Positions 17,583 to 25,671 of a stretch of 64,000 nucleotides of DNA are shown one piece after another; the first letter of the stretch is position 1, and each line of letters starts with the position of its first letter. Made by a program: the position numbers and the translations under genes. The stretch is from assembly GCF_037782385.1 (NCBI RefSeq), contig NZ_JBBEXD010000001.1, forward strand, positions 744,001-808,000, given 5' to 3'. Origin of the DNA: Ascidiimonas meishanensis (GTDB taxonomy: Bacteria; Bacteroidota; Bacteroidia; Flavobacteriales; Flavobacteriaceae). The notes below the pieces were generated by a model. It did not search any database. It saw only the letters and a program-made list of their open reading frames with translations, and was not told where the DNA came from.

Positions 17583-18893
17583 ATGAGCAAATTAAAAGTG
17601 TCTATTTTTTGGTTTAGGAGAGACCTTAGACTAGATGACAATATAGGCTTTCTTAAGGCATTAAAAGGAGATGTTCCTGTAGTACCCATATTCATATTTG
17701 ATAAAGATATTCTTGATGAGTTGGAAGAAGAAGACCCAAGGGTTACTTTTATCTTCAATACATTGCAAAATATGAGAAATGAATTGCAGCAAGAGTATGG
17801 TAGTTCTATTGGATTATTTTATGGCAAACCTTTAGTGGTTTTCAAAAATTTGATTCATGATTTTGAAATTTTAGAAGTACATACGAATCATGATTACGAA
17901 CCCTACGCTAAAAAAAGAGATAAGGAAGTAGCTCAATTATTAGAAGATCATAACATTGTATTTCAAACTTATAAAGATCAAGTTATTTTTGAAAAAGATG
18001 AAGTAGTTAAAGATGATGGAAATCCTTATGTGGTGTATACCCCTTACATGAGAAAATGGAAAGAACGATTCAATGAAGACCAATTAAAAATTCATTATAC
18101 GAGTCAACATCTATCTAACTTACTGCAAAATTCGAGGCTTCCTACTGTTACTTTAAGTGATATGGGTTTTAAAAAAGCATCTATTGAGATTCCACCATAC
18201 GATGTAACTCCTACCCTGATTCAGAATTATGAAGATACGCGTAACTTTCCAGCAAAAGATGGTACTTCCCATTTGGGACCACATTTGCGTTTTGGCACCG
18301 TAAGTGTCCGCAAAATGATAAAAAAAGCCATTGCAGAAGAAAATGAAGTATTTTGGAATGAACTTATATGGAGAGAATTCTTCATGCAAATTCTCTGGCA
18401 TTTTCCACATACCACCAAAAAAAGTTTTAAAGAAAAATACGACCGTATTGAGTGGCGAAATAACGAAGATGAATTTAAAAAATGGTGCGAAGGAAAAACT
18501 GGATATCCACTTGTAGATGCAGGTATGCGTCAATTAAATGAAACCGGGTATATGCATAATAGGGTGCGAATGTTAGTGGCTAGTTTTTTATGTAAACACC
18601 TTTTAATAGATTGGCGATGGGGAGAAGCCTATTTTGCAAGTAAATTATTAGATTATGAGATGTCTAGCAATGTAGGGAACTGGCAATGGGCATCGGGAAG
18701 TGGTGTAGATGCTGCACCTTATTTCAGGATTTTCAACCCTATAACTCAGATAGATAAGTTTGATAAAAATCATGAATACATAAATACATGGGTAAAAGAT
18801 CTTAATGAGTTTTCCTATCCTGAAAAAATAGTCGATCACAAAGAAGCAAGAGAACGCTGTCTTAGCGTATATAAAGAAGCAGTTAGTAATTGA
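17583..18893 (+). CDS. Cryptochrome/photolyase family, CPD photolyase-like
   Basis: 436 residues. N-terminal antenna domain starts IFWFRRDLRLDDNIG; the FAD domain has the blocks FWNELIWREFFMQIL, GYPLVDAGMRQLNETGYMHNR, and NVGNWQWASGSGVDAAPYFR with the conserved N next to the flavin in RIFNP. All are typical of class I cyclobutane pyrimidine dimer photolyases, which use blue light to split dimers in DNA. Most similar in layout to bacterial CPD enzymes; cryptochrome signalling cannot be excluded. Confidence 0.88.
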   Translation: MSKLKVSIFWFRRDLRLDDNIGFLKALKGDVPVVPIFIFDKDILDELEEEDPRVTFIFNTLQNMRNELQQEYGSSIGLFYGKPLVVFKNLIHDFEILEVHTNHDYEPYAKKRDKEVAQLLEDHNIVFQTYKDQVIFEKDEVVKDDGNPYVVYTPYMRKWKERFNEDQLKIHYTSQHLSNLLQNSRLPTVTLSDMGFKKASIEIPPYDVTPTLIQNYEDTRNFPAKDGTSHLGPHLRFGTVSVRKMIKKAIAEENEVFWNELIWREFFMQILWHFPHTTKKSFKEKYDRIEWRNNEDEFKKWCEGKTGYPLVDAGMRQLNETGYMHNRVRMLVASFLCKHLLIDWRWGEAYFASKLLDYEMSSNVGNWQWASGSGVDAAPYFRIFNPITQIDKFDKNHEYINTWVKDLNEFSYPEKIVDHKEARERCLSVYKEAVSN

Positions 18894-18916
18894 GATAAAA
18901 TTTTCCTAATTTGAAG

Positions 18917-18932
18917 GTTTAACTAATTAAAC
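18917..18932 (+). promoter_or_regulatory. Inverted repeat before the iron-sulfur protein gene
   Basis: GTTTAA-ctaa-TTAAAC, a perfect palindrome 10 bases before the ATG at 18943. It shares the GTTTAA/TTAAAC half-site with the operator-like repeat at 16281-16316, which suggests one regulator for both. Confidence 0.4.
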
Positions 18933-18942
18933 TGCATCTATT

Positions 18943-19158
18943 ATGGCTTCAAAAGAATATGATAATGGTGAAATTACCGTAGTCTGGAATCCTTCCATTT
19001 GCACTCATTCAGGAAATTGTGTGAAGGGTTCTCCTAAAGTTTTTAAACCTAAAGAAAAACCGTGGATTAAGATGGAAGCTGAAACTTCTAAATCTATTAT
19101 GAAAACTATCAATACGTGTCCGTCAGGCGCTTTGAGTTTTTATAAGAACAAAAAATAA
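18943..19158 (+). CDS. Small (4Fe-4S)-type protein with three cysteines
   Basis: 71 residues of the divergent mono-cluster family (DUF1271/Fer4_19). Cysteines occur in ICTHSGNCVKG and TCPSGALSF only, giving three possible ligands and no fourth; the Ser/His residues in CTHSGNC may serve, or the cluster is 3Fe-4S. It lies between two photolyase genes, 3 bases before the second, so an electron-transfer role with flavoproteins is plausible. Confidence 0.8.
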   Translation: MASKEYDNGEITVVWNPSICTHSGNCVKGSPKVFKPKEKPWIKMEAETSKSIMKTINTCPSGALSFYKNKK

Positions 19159-19161
19159 ACT

Positions 19162-20628
19162 ATGAATATTGTCTGGTTAAAGCGTGATTTGCGCTTAACA
19201 GATCATGAACCTATTTACAGGGCTTTAGAAACTTCCTCTAAAGTCCTTTTATTGTATTGCTTTGAACCTTTTATCTTAAATGACCCTCACTACAGTGAAA
19301 GACATTTTAATTTTATAAAAGAAAGTCTTAATGATCTTAATACTGAACTATTCAATTATAGCAGTAGTGTTTTGGTTGTAGAAGCAGAAATAACAAATCT
19401 ACTTTCTTTTCTCCTAGAAAAAATAGGCTCCTTCCAGCTTCACTCTTCTCAGGAAACCGGACTTAACTGTACCTTTAAAAGAGATAAAAAGGTAGCCAAA
19501 TGGTGTAAGTTACACGATATTTCATGGTCAGAATACGGTCAAAATGGAGTGAAACGCAGAATCAACCATCGTAAAACCTGGAAAGATGATTGGTATGAAA
19601 ATATGAATGCAATTCCTTTTACCTTTCAACCCTTGGCAAATCAATTATTTGAAATTTCAGAGATACATTCATTGGAAAAAGAGCTACAGATTCCTTCTTT
19701 AAAAACTCCAAAATCAATTTTTCAAAAAGGAGGCACCAAAGAAGGAATTAAATATTTACACAGTTTTCTACATAATCGTATCACAGCTTATAATTCTAAT
19801 ATTTCCAAACCCGAAGCCTCCAGAAAGAGTTGCAGTCGTCTTTCTCCTTACATTGCTTGGGGAAACCTCTCCGTAAGACAAGTATACCAGAGTGCCATTG
19901 TTCACAAGGAAAAAGTTAACAACAAAAGAAACTTAACTTCGTTCACCTCTAGATTGAGATGGCAGGCGCATTTTATTCAAAAATTTGAATCGGAATGCTC
20001 TATGGAGTTTTTGAGTATTAATAAAGGATATCACAAACTTCAGAAAACAGTGAATAGAAATTTTCACGATGCTTGGATTTCAGGAAAAACGGGGTTTCCG
20101 CTAGTAGACGCAGCCATGCGATGTCTTAATCAAACTGGTTATCTCAATTTTAGAATGCGTGCTTTATTAGTTTCATTTTATACCCATTTATTATGGCAAC
20201 CATGGCAAAATGCTTCCTGCCATCTCGCTAGTCAGTTTTTAGATTTTGAACCAGGTATCCACTATCCACAACTACAAATGCAAGCAGGTGAAACCGGAAT
20301 TAATCTACTTAGAATTTATAATCCTATAAAAAATAGCTACGCCCATGATCCCCATGGAACATTCATACTTAAATGGATACCAGAATTAGAAGTCATTCCT
20401 CCCTCTTTTATACATGAACCATGGAAACTAACGATGTTAGAACAACAGTTTTATAATTTTAAATTAGGAGTCAATTATCCTGAACCAATTATTCAACTAA
20501 ATGAAGCTTGGCGAAAGGCTAGTGATCTTTTATGGTCCTATCAAAAAGAATTAGAAGTAATTAAAGATGCTAAACGAATTTTAAAAAAACATACTATTCC
20601 TGAAAGACCTGTTTGGGATGAAGATTAA
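19162..20628 (+). CDS. Divergent photolyase/cryptochrome homologue
   Basis: 488 residues. N-terminus MNIVWLKRDLRLTDHEPIYRA and the FAD-domain blocks KSCSRLSPYIAWGNLSVRQV, TGFPLVDAAMRCLNQTGYL and LLRIYNPIKN put it in the family. Compared with the neighbouring photolyase the NWQWASGSG stretch is replaced by YPQLQMQAGETG and the DAAPYF block is shortened. So the flavin pocket differs and the substrate (CPD, 6-4 product, single-stranded DNA or none) is uncertain. Confidence 0.8.
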   Translation: MNIVWLKRDLRLTDHEPIYRALETSSKVLLLYCFEPFILNDPHYSERHFNFIKESLNDLNTELFNYSSSVLVVEAEITNLLSFLLEKIGSFQLHSSQETGLNCTFKRDKKVAKWCKLHDISWSEYGQNGVKRRINHRKTWKDDWYENMNAIPFTFQPLANQLFEISEIHSLEKELQIPSLKTPKSIFQKGGTKEGIKYLHSFLHNRITAYNSNISKPEASRKSCSRLSPYIAWGNLSVRQVYQSAIVHKEKVNNKRNLTSFTSRLRWQAHFIQKFESECSMEFLSINKGYHKLQKTVNRNFHDAWISGKTGFPLVDAAMRCLNQTGYLNFRMRALLVSFYTHLLWQPWQNASCHLASQFLDFEPGIHYPQLQMQAGETGINLLRIYNPIKNSYAHDPHGTFILKWIPELEVIPPSFIHEPWKLTMLEQQFYNFKLGVNYPEPIIQLNEAWRKASDLLWSYQKELEVIKDAKRILKKHTIPERPVWDED

Positions 20629-20673
20629 GAAGCTTTTAGTATCTTTATAAAGCAATCAAGCAAGTAAAAAACC

Positions 20674-21093
20674 ATGGCAGAAAATAAGACCAAGCCTACT
20701 CAGGTATCCGTTGTTGATTTTTTAAATAAAATAGAGGATTCTCAAAAGCGAAAAGACAGTTTTGAATTGCTTGAAATTATGAAAAAATTAACTGGAGAAG
20801 AAGCCGTATTGTGGGGCCCTTCACTAATAGGTTTTGGCACTTATCATTATAAATATGAAAGCGGAAGAGAAGGCGATTTTTTCCTTACGGGATTTTCTCC
20901 GCGAAAACAGAATCTTACCATTTATATTATGTCTGGTTTTAGCAAATACGAAGTTTTAATGAATAAATTAGGGAAACATAAAACTGGAAAATCTTGTCTT
21001 TACATTAAAAAACTAACAGATATCGATATATCAGTTTTAGAAGAATTAATAATTTTAAGTGTAGCATATACTAAAAAACTATATCCAAACTAA
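20674..21093 (+). CDS. DUF1801 domain protein
   Basis: 139 residues. The DUF1801 core is seen in EIMKKLTGEEAVLWGPSLIGFG and PRKQNLTIYIMSGF. Cytosolic, no signal or membrane segment. Family function unknown; it often travels with stress genes. Stops 10 bases before the amidohydrolase ATG. Confidence 0.85.
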   Translation: MAENKTKPTQVSVVDFLNKIEDSQKRKDSFELLEIMKKLTGEEAVLWGPSLIGFGTYHYKYESGREGDFFLTGFSPRKQNLTIYIMSGFSKYEVLMNKLGKHKTGKSCLYIKKLTDIDISVLEELIILSVAYTKKLYPN

Positions 21094-21103
21094 TCTAAAA
21101 ACT

Positions 21104-22537
21104 ATGAAAAAACTCATTTTTCTATGCCTTGCGGTCATTTGCTTTACAACTCAGGGTTTTAGCCAAAAAATCAGTAAAAACAAAAAAGCCGTTATTCAAT
21201 CTGTAGAAGAACACAAAGCAGAATTGATTGCACTTAGCGATCAAATCTGGGCAGCAGCAGAAACCGCTTTTAACGAAAGTACCTCTTCCAAATTATTGGC
21301 AGATTATGCTCAAAAACAAGGCTTTACCGTAGAAAGAGGAGTTGCAGGAATGCCTACAGCTTTTGTAGCAACTTATGGATCTGGGAGTCCTGTAATAGGC
21401 GTTTTAGGAGAATTTGATGCCCTTCCGGGGATCTCTCAAAAAGCACAACCTACAAAATCTCCCCTTCAAGAAGGCGCAGCAGGTCATGGTTGTGGCCATA
21501 ATTTATTTGGTGTTGCCAGTTTAGCCTCTGCTATAGCAGTAAAAGAACTTATGGAACAAGGTAAATTTACAGGTACTATTAAATTCTATGGTACTCCGGC
21601 TGAAGAAAAGTTTTTTGGAAAATTATGGATGGCAAGAGAGGGATTATTTAGCGATTTAGATGTTTGTTTGGATTGGCATCCTTCTGCCTCTACTAAAGCA
21701 GATGTACAAAGTTCGCTTGCATTAGTAGATTTTACCGTTGAATTTAGAGGCCAAGCGGCTCATGCTTCTGCCGATCCATGGAACGGACGTAGTGCTTCTG
21801 ACGCTTTAGAACTCTATACCACAGGAATCAATTATCTCAGAGAACATATTAAACCTACGGTACGTATCCATTACCATATACAAGATGGTGGCCAGGTGGT
21901 GAATGTAGTACCTGATTATTCTCGTATTTGGGTGCGAGTAAGAGATACCAAACGAGATGGTATGCTGGAAGTGTATGAACGCGTAAAAAAAATGGCAGAA
22001 GGCGCAGCTATTATGGCAAATGTAGATTACGAAGTAAAACTGGTATCTGGCCTTCATGAAGTTTTAGTAAATAGAACAGGTGGTGAAGCAATGCAAAAAA
22101 ATCTAGAGCTATTAGGTCCTATTACCTATACGGAAGAAGAGGTTGCCTTTGGAAAAACCATTCAAGCGTCTACAAATAAGCCACAGGTAGGTATGGATAG
22201 TGAAATAAGACCGCTAGAAGAAACCAAGGAGCATCCTGGTGGTGGCTCTACCGATGTTGGAGATGTAAGTTGGTTAGTTCCAGAAATACGTCTTGGCGTG
22301 ACTACGGCACCAAAAGATACTCCGTGGCATTCATGGGCAGTGGTAGCATGCGGAGGAATGTCTATAGGGCACAAAGGACTTGTTTATGCTTCTAAAGCAC
22401 TTGGAATGACGATGACAGACTTATTTGAAAATCCAAAATTGGTAAAAGCAGTGCAAAAAGAATTTAAAGAACGTAAAGGAGATGCAACCTATGAAGCAAT
22501 TTTACCAGCGGGACCTCCACCTTTAGATCAGGATTAA
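21104..22537 (+). CDS. Secreted M20-family amidohydrolase (AbgB-like)
   Basis: 477 residues with a signal peptide ending GFSQ. M20D metal-site blocks are visible: GEFDALPGI, GAAGHGCGHNLFG and the Glu pair in GTPAEEKFFG. C-terminal GGGSTDVGDVSWLVP carries the last metal ligand region. Closest known relative by motif is aminobenzoyl-glutamate utilisation protein B, which cuts N-acyl-amino acids. Exported to the periplasm. The strong terminator 18 bases on ends the cluster. Confidence 0.88.
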   Translation: MKKLIFLCLAVICFTTQGFSQKISKNKKAVIQSVEEHKAELIALSDQIWAAAETAFNESTSSKLLADYAQKQGFTVERGVAGMPTAFVATYGSGSPVIGVLGEFDALPGISQKAQPTKSPLQEGAAGHGCGHNLFGVASLASAIAVKELMEQGKFTGTIKFYGTPAEEKFFGKLWMAREGLFSDLDVCLDWHPSASTKADVQSSLALVDFTVEFRGQAAHASADPWNGRSASDALELYTTGINYLREHIKPTVRIHYHIQDGGQVVNVVPDYSRIWVRVRDTKRDGMLEVYERVKKMAEGAAIMANVDYEVKLVSGLHEVLVNRTGGEAMQKNLELLGPITYTEEEVAFGKTIQASTNKPQVGMDSEIRPLEETKEHPGGGSTDVGDVSWLVPEIRLGVTTAPKDTPWHSWAVVACGGMSIGHKGLVYASKALGMTMTDLFENPKLVKAVQKEFKERKGDATYEAILPAGPPPLDQD

Positions 22538-22555
22538 AGTTTACCCAATAAAATA

Positions 22556-22597
22556 AAACTGCTTCCAAAAATTTATTTATTTCTGGAAGCAGTTTTT
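22556..22597 (+). terminator. Strong rho-independent terminator
   Basis: AAACTGCTTCC pairs with GGAAGCAGTTT (11 bp perfect, loop of 18), followed by a T-run. Ends the amidohydrolase transcript; the stem is also usable for the convergent murA. Confidence 0.9.
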
Positions 22598-22650
22598 AGC
22601 TTGTATCATCATTTGAAAAATTCTGTTTGTAATCTTCTTTGCAGCGTTTT

Positions 22651-23958
22651 TTAGACCCTTATAATTTTCGCACCAATGGCACGAAGTCGGGTATCTATAT
22701 TTTCATATCCCCTATCAATTTGTTCTATGTTATGAATAGTTGAAGTGCCTTTAGCAGATAAAGCTGCTATAAGCAAAGAGACACCTGCCCGAATATCTGG
22801 TGAGGTCATTACCGTTGCTTTTAAAGATGATTTAAAATCATGTCCTATCACAGTAGCTCTATGCGGGTCACAAAGAATAATCTTTGCCCCCATATCAATA
22901 AGTTTATCTGTAAAAAACAACCTACTTTCAAACATTTTTTGGTGAATCAAAACACTCCCTCTTGCCTGCGTAGCAGTAACCAAAATAATACTTAGTAAAT
23001 CTGGTGTAAAACCGGGCCAAGGAGCATCAGAAATGGTTAATATAGAACCATCAATAAAACTTTGAATTTCATAACCATCTGGGTGTGCCGGAATGTGAAT
23101 ATTATCTCCATCTTTCTCAACAGTGATTCCTAACTTGCGAAATACAGATGGTATCAAACCTAGATTATTCCAACTTACATTATTGATGGTAAGTTCACTT
23201 TTGGTCATAGCCGCCAAGCCTATCCAACTCCCTATTTCAATCATATCTGGCAAAATAGTATGCCTACAACCTCCTAAAAACTCTACTCCTTCTATTTTTA
23301 ATAAATTTGAACCTACTCCTTCTATTTTAGCGCCCATACTTGTAAGCATTTTACACAATTGCTGCAAGTAAGGTTCACATGCTGCATTATAAATAGTAGT
23401 AGTACCTTTTGCCAATACTGCTGCCATTAAAATATTTGCAGTTCCAGTAACAGAAGCTTCATCTAATAACATGTAGGCGCCTTTTAGCTCCTTTGCTTCT
23501 ACTCCATAGAAGTGTTCTTCGCGATTGTAGCGGAAACTAGCACCCAATTTTACAAAACCTTCAAAATGGGTGTCAAGTCTGCGACGCCCAATTTTATCTC
23601 CTCCAGGTTTTGGGATATATCCTTTTCCGAATCTGGCCAATAATGGTCCCACAATCATTATGGAGCCTCGAAGCCCTCTACCATCTTGTTTGAACTGTTC
23701 TGACTGAAGATAGTCCAGATTTACATCATCTGCCTGAAAAGTATAACTGCCAGATCCATTTTTTTGGATTTTAACACCTAGATTTTCTAATAAGTTTATA
23801 AGCTTGTTGACATCAATAATGTCCGGAATATTCCGTATTTCTACTTTTTCTGAAGTTAACAATACGGCACATAATATTTGAAGAGCTTCATTTTTTGCCC
23901 CCTGAGGCGTAATCGATCCTTTTAAACGATGACCGCCTTCTATTTGAAAAGTTCCCAT
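22651..23958 (-). CDS. murA: UDP-N-acetylglucosamine 1-carboxyvinyltransferase
   Basis: 435 residues. EPSP-synthase fold with KGSITPQGAKNEALQILCA at the start (usual GxKNAALPI) and the RLDTHFEGFVKLGA and GTANILMAAVLAKG blocks. The residue equivalent to the PEP-binding Cys is Asp here or lies in a non-canonical loop, as in several Bacteroidota; I could not place it surely. It transfers enolpyruvate to UDP-GlcNAc, the first step of peptidoglycan synthesis. Followed upstream by the DUF4290 gene at an 18-base gap, as is usual in flavobacteria. Confidence 0.93.
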   Translation of the reverse strand: MGTFQIEGGHRLKGSITPQGAKNEALQILCAVLLTSEKVEIRNIPDIIDVNKLINLLENLGVKIQKNGSGSYTFQADDVNLDYLQSEQFKQDGRGLRGSIMIVGPLLARFGKGYIPKPGGDKIGRRRLDTHFEGFVKLGASFRYNREEHFYGVEAKELKGAYMLLDEASVTGTANILMAAVLAKGTTTIYNAACEPYLQQLCKMLTSMGAKIEGVGSNLLKIEGVEFLGGCRHTILPDMIEIGSWIGLAAMTKSELTINNVSWNNLGLIPSVFRKLGITVEKDGDNIHIPAHPDGYEIQSFIDGSILTISDAPWPGFTPDLLSIILVTATQARGSVLIHQKMFESRLFFTDKLIDMGAKIILCDPHRATVIGHDFKSSLKATVMTSPDIRAGVSLLIAALSAKGTSTIHNIEQIDRGYENIDTRLRAIGAKIIRV

Positions 23959-23976
23959 AAAAACTGAAGACCTATT

Positions 23977-24639
23977 TTAGTAACGCTTTTTATTTCGGTT
24001 GTTTCGGTAGTTCTTTTTACCCCCCTGATTATTGGATGGGCGATTATTATTGGTATTGGCTTTACCTCTACTACGTAAAAGTTCTGAACTGTTAACCAAA
24101 TCTTCATCCCATTTAGCCAGATTAATCTTTCCATCACTTAATTCAAAAAGATGTTTAAAAATAACATCGTCATCAACCGTATCTTTATTCCAGTTAAGGA
24201 AGCTTTTTTTCATGTGGTTGGCAATGGTGTATTTAAGTGCTTGCTTCATATCTCCCTCTTCCCAACTATTAGCAACATCAATCATCTTCTTGATATTGTT
24301 GCCATAAAAACGATATTTTGGAAAATTCTGAGGATAATCAAGTCTCTCAGGACGCTCCATAAGCTTTTCTTTGGTAAGGGTTTCATAAGGACAGTCTACA
24401 TCCAATTGAAAATCAGACATAATAAAAAGCTGATCCCATAATTTATGTTGAAAATCTGGAACATCTCTTAAATGAGGATTGAGGTTCCCCATAACTCCTA
24501 TGATTGCTTGAGCAACTTTATTGCGCTCTTCACGATCATCAATAGATATAGCAAAATCTACCATTTTCTGAATATGCCTTCCATATTCTGGTATAATAAG
24601 CTTAGATCTTTCTGTATTGTACTCTAGGTCGTCTGTCAA
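23977..24639 (-). CDS. DUF4290 protein
   Basis: 220 residues. Conserved N-terminal part (EYGRHIQKMVDFAISI) and a basic, Asn/Arg/Lys-rich C-terminal tail of about 30 residues (RPSNNQGGKKNYRNNRN) that could bind nucleic acid or the membrane. Found next to murA across Bacteroidota; role unknown. Its stop lies 18 bases before murA start, so co-transcribed. Confidence 0.87.
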   Translation of the reverse strand: MTDDLEYNTERSKLIIPEYGRHIQKMVDFAISIDDREERNKVAQAIIGVMGNLNPHLRDVPDFQHKLWDQLFIMSDFQLDVDCPYETLTKEKLMERPERLDYPQNFPKYRFYGNNIKKMIDVANSWEEGDMKQALKYTIANHMKKSFLNWNKDTVDDDVIFKHLFELSDGKINLAKWDEDLVNSSELLRSRGKANTNNNRPSNNQGGKKNYRNNRNKKRY

Positions 24640-24748
24640 AATATTAGAAATTTATTTCAAAGAATTGAACGGATTTCATCCGTAAACTCGAAGTAGTGCA
24701 AAATACTAAAAATTAAATAAGCATACATAAAAAAAAGACAAAAATTGT

Positions 24749-25036
24749 TTATAACGAAATTACTCCTTCCACAACAGACACTTCTTTGTACAAACGAATC
24801 ACCTCATCCGGATTTTTTAAGTGAACCGTAATGGAAACACTTGTATACTTTCCATTAGATGATTCTTTCTTTTGAATCACAGCACCCATATATTGAAAAA
24901 TATCCTCAATCTGTTTAATTTTAGTGAGATCTGTAGTTACTATAAATTTATATAAATAATCTGATGGCCAAGTAGTGCTATTTGCCAATTCATCTTTTAA
25001 TCGCGTATAAAATTCGTCCTGTTTTGATGCATCCAT
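24749..25036 (-). CDS. DUF493 family protein
   Basis: 95 residues, the size of the YbeD-like ACT-fold family. Features: FYTRLKDELANSTTWPSDYLYKFI at the start and YTSVSITVHLKNPDEVI in the middle, the usual DUF493 blocks. Presumed small-molecule or regulatory role. Divergent from the AAA NTPase at 25132. Confidence 0.85.
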   Translation of the reverse strand: MDASKQDEFYTRLKDELANSTTWPSDYLYKFIVTTDLTKIKQIEDIFQYMGAVIQKKESSNGKYTSVSITVHLKNPDEVIRLYKEVSVVEGVISL

Positions 25037-25131
25037 AGTCTTTTTTTTACGCTACAAAGATATAAATTTACAACCTTTTAGATTCTCGGTTGATTTCTGT
25101 AATTTGCCTATTCAAATCGCTAACTGAAAGG

Positions 25132-25671
25132 ATGCGCAAAATTGTAATTACTGGAGGCCCGGGAACAGGTAAAACATCTATAATAACTTCACTTGAATCA
25201 AAAGGTTACACTTGTATGCCTGAAATTTCAAGGCAAATTACCCTAGAAGCACGAGAACAAGGTATTGATCAACTTTTTCTTGAAGACCCTATGCTGTTTA
25301 GCAATAAATTATTGGAAGGAAGAAAAAAACAATTTCTTGAAACTAGCCGGTTAAATGCTACTGCTGTTTTTTTAGACAGAGGACTCCCAGATGTACTTGC
25401 TTATATGGATTATATAGGAGATGTTTATCCACAAGAATTTGTAGAAACTTGTAGGATTCATAGATACGATCAGGTTTTCCTTCTTCCGCCGTGGAAAGAA
25501 ATTTATACGGAAGATAATGAACGTTACGAAAGTTTTGAGCAAGCAACTCTTATTTATAAAGCATTAAAAGAAACCTATCTTAGTTTTAACTATGAATTGA
25601 TTGAAGTTCCTATTGGAAAATTAGAAAACAGAATAGATTTTATAATGAATAGTTATCATAAAAATGAGTAA
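25132..25671 (+). CDS. AAA_28-type P-loop NTPase
   Basis: About 179 residues from the ATG at 25132, chosen because MRKIVITGGPGTGKTS puts the P-loop at the N-terminus; the reading frame is open further upstream but without family homology. Walker A GGPGTGKTS; a later FLDRGLPDVLAYMDYIG resembles a nucleotide-kinase lid region. Function uncertain. Overlaps recQ by 8 bases. Confidence 0.85.
   Translation: MRKIVITGGPGTGKTSIITSLESKGYTCMPEISRQITLEAREQGIDQLFLEDPMLFSNKLLEGRKKQFLETSRLNATAVFLDRGLPDVLAYMDYIGDVYPQEFVETCRIHRYDQVFLLPPWKEIYTEDNERYESFEQATLIYKALKETYLSFNYELIEVPIGKLENRIDFIMNSYHKNE

Noticed and set aside
19162..20628. Second photolyase as a pseudogene
   Set aside because: Full-length, no frameshift, and conserved blocks at both ends; divergent, not broken.
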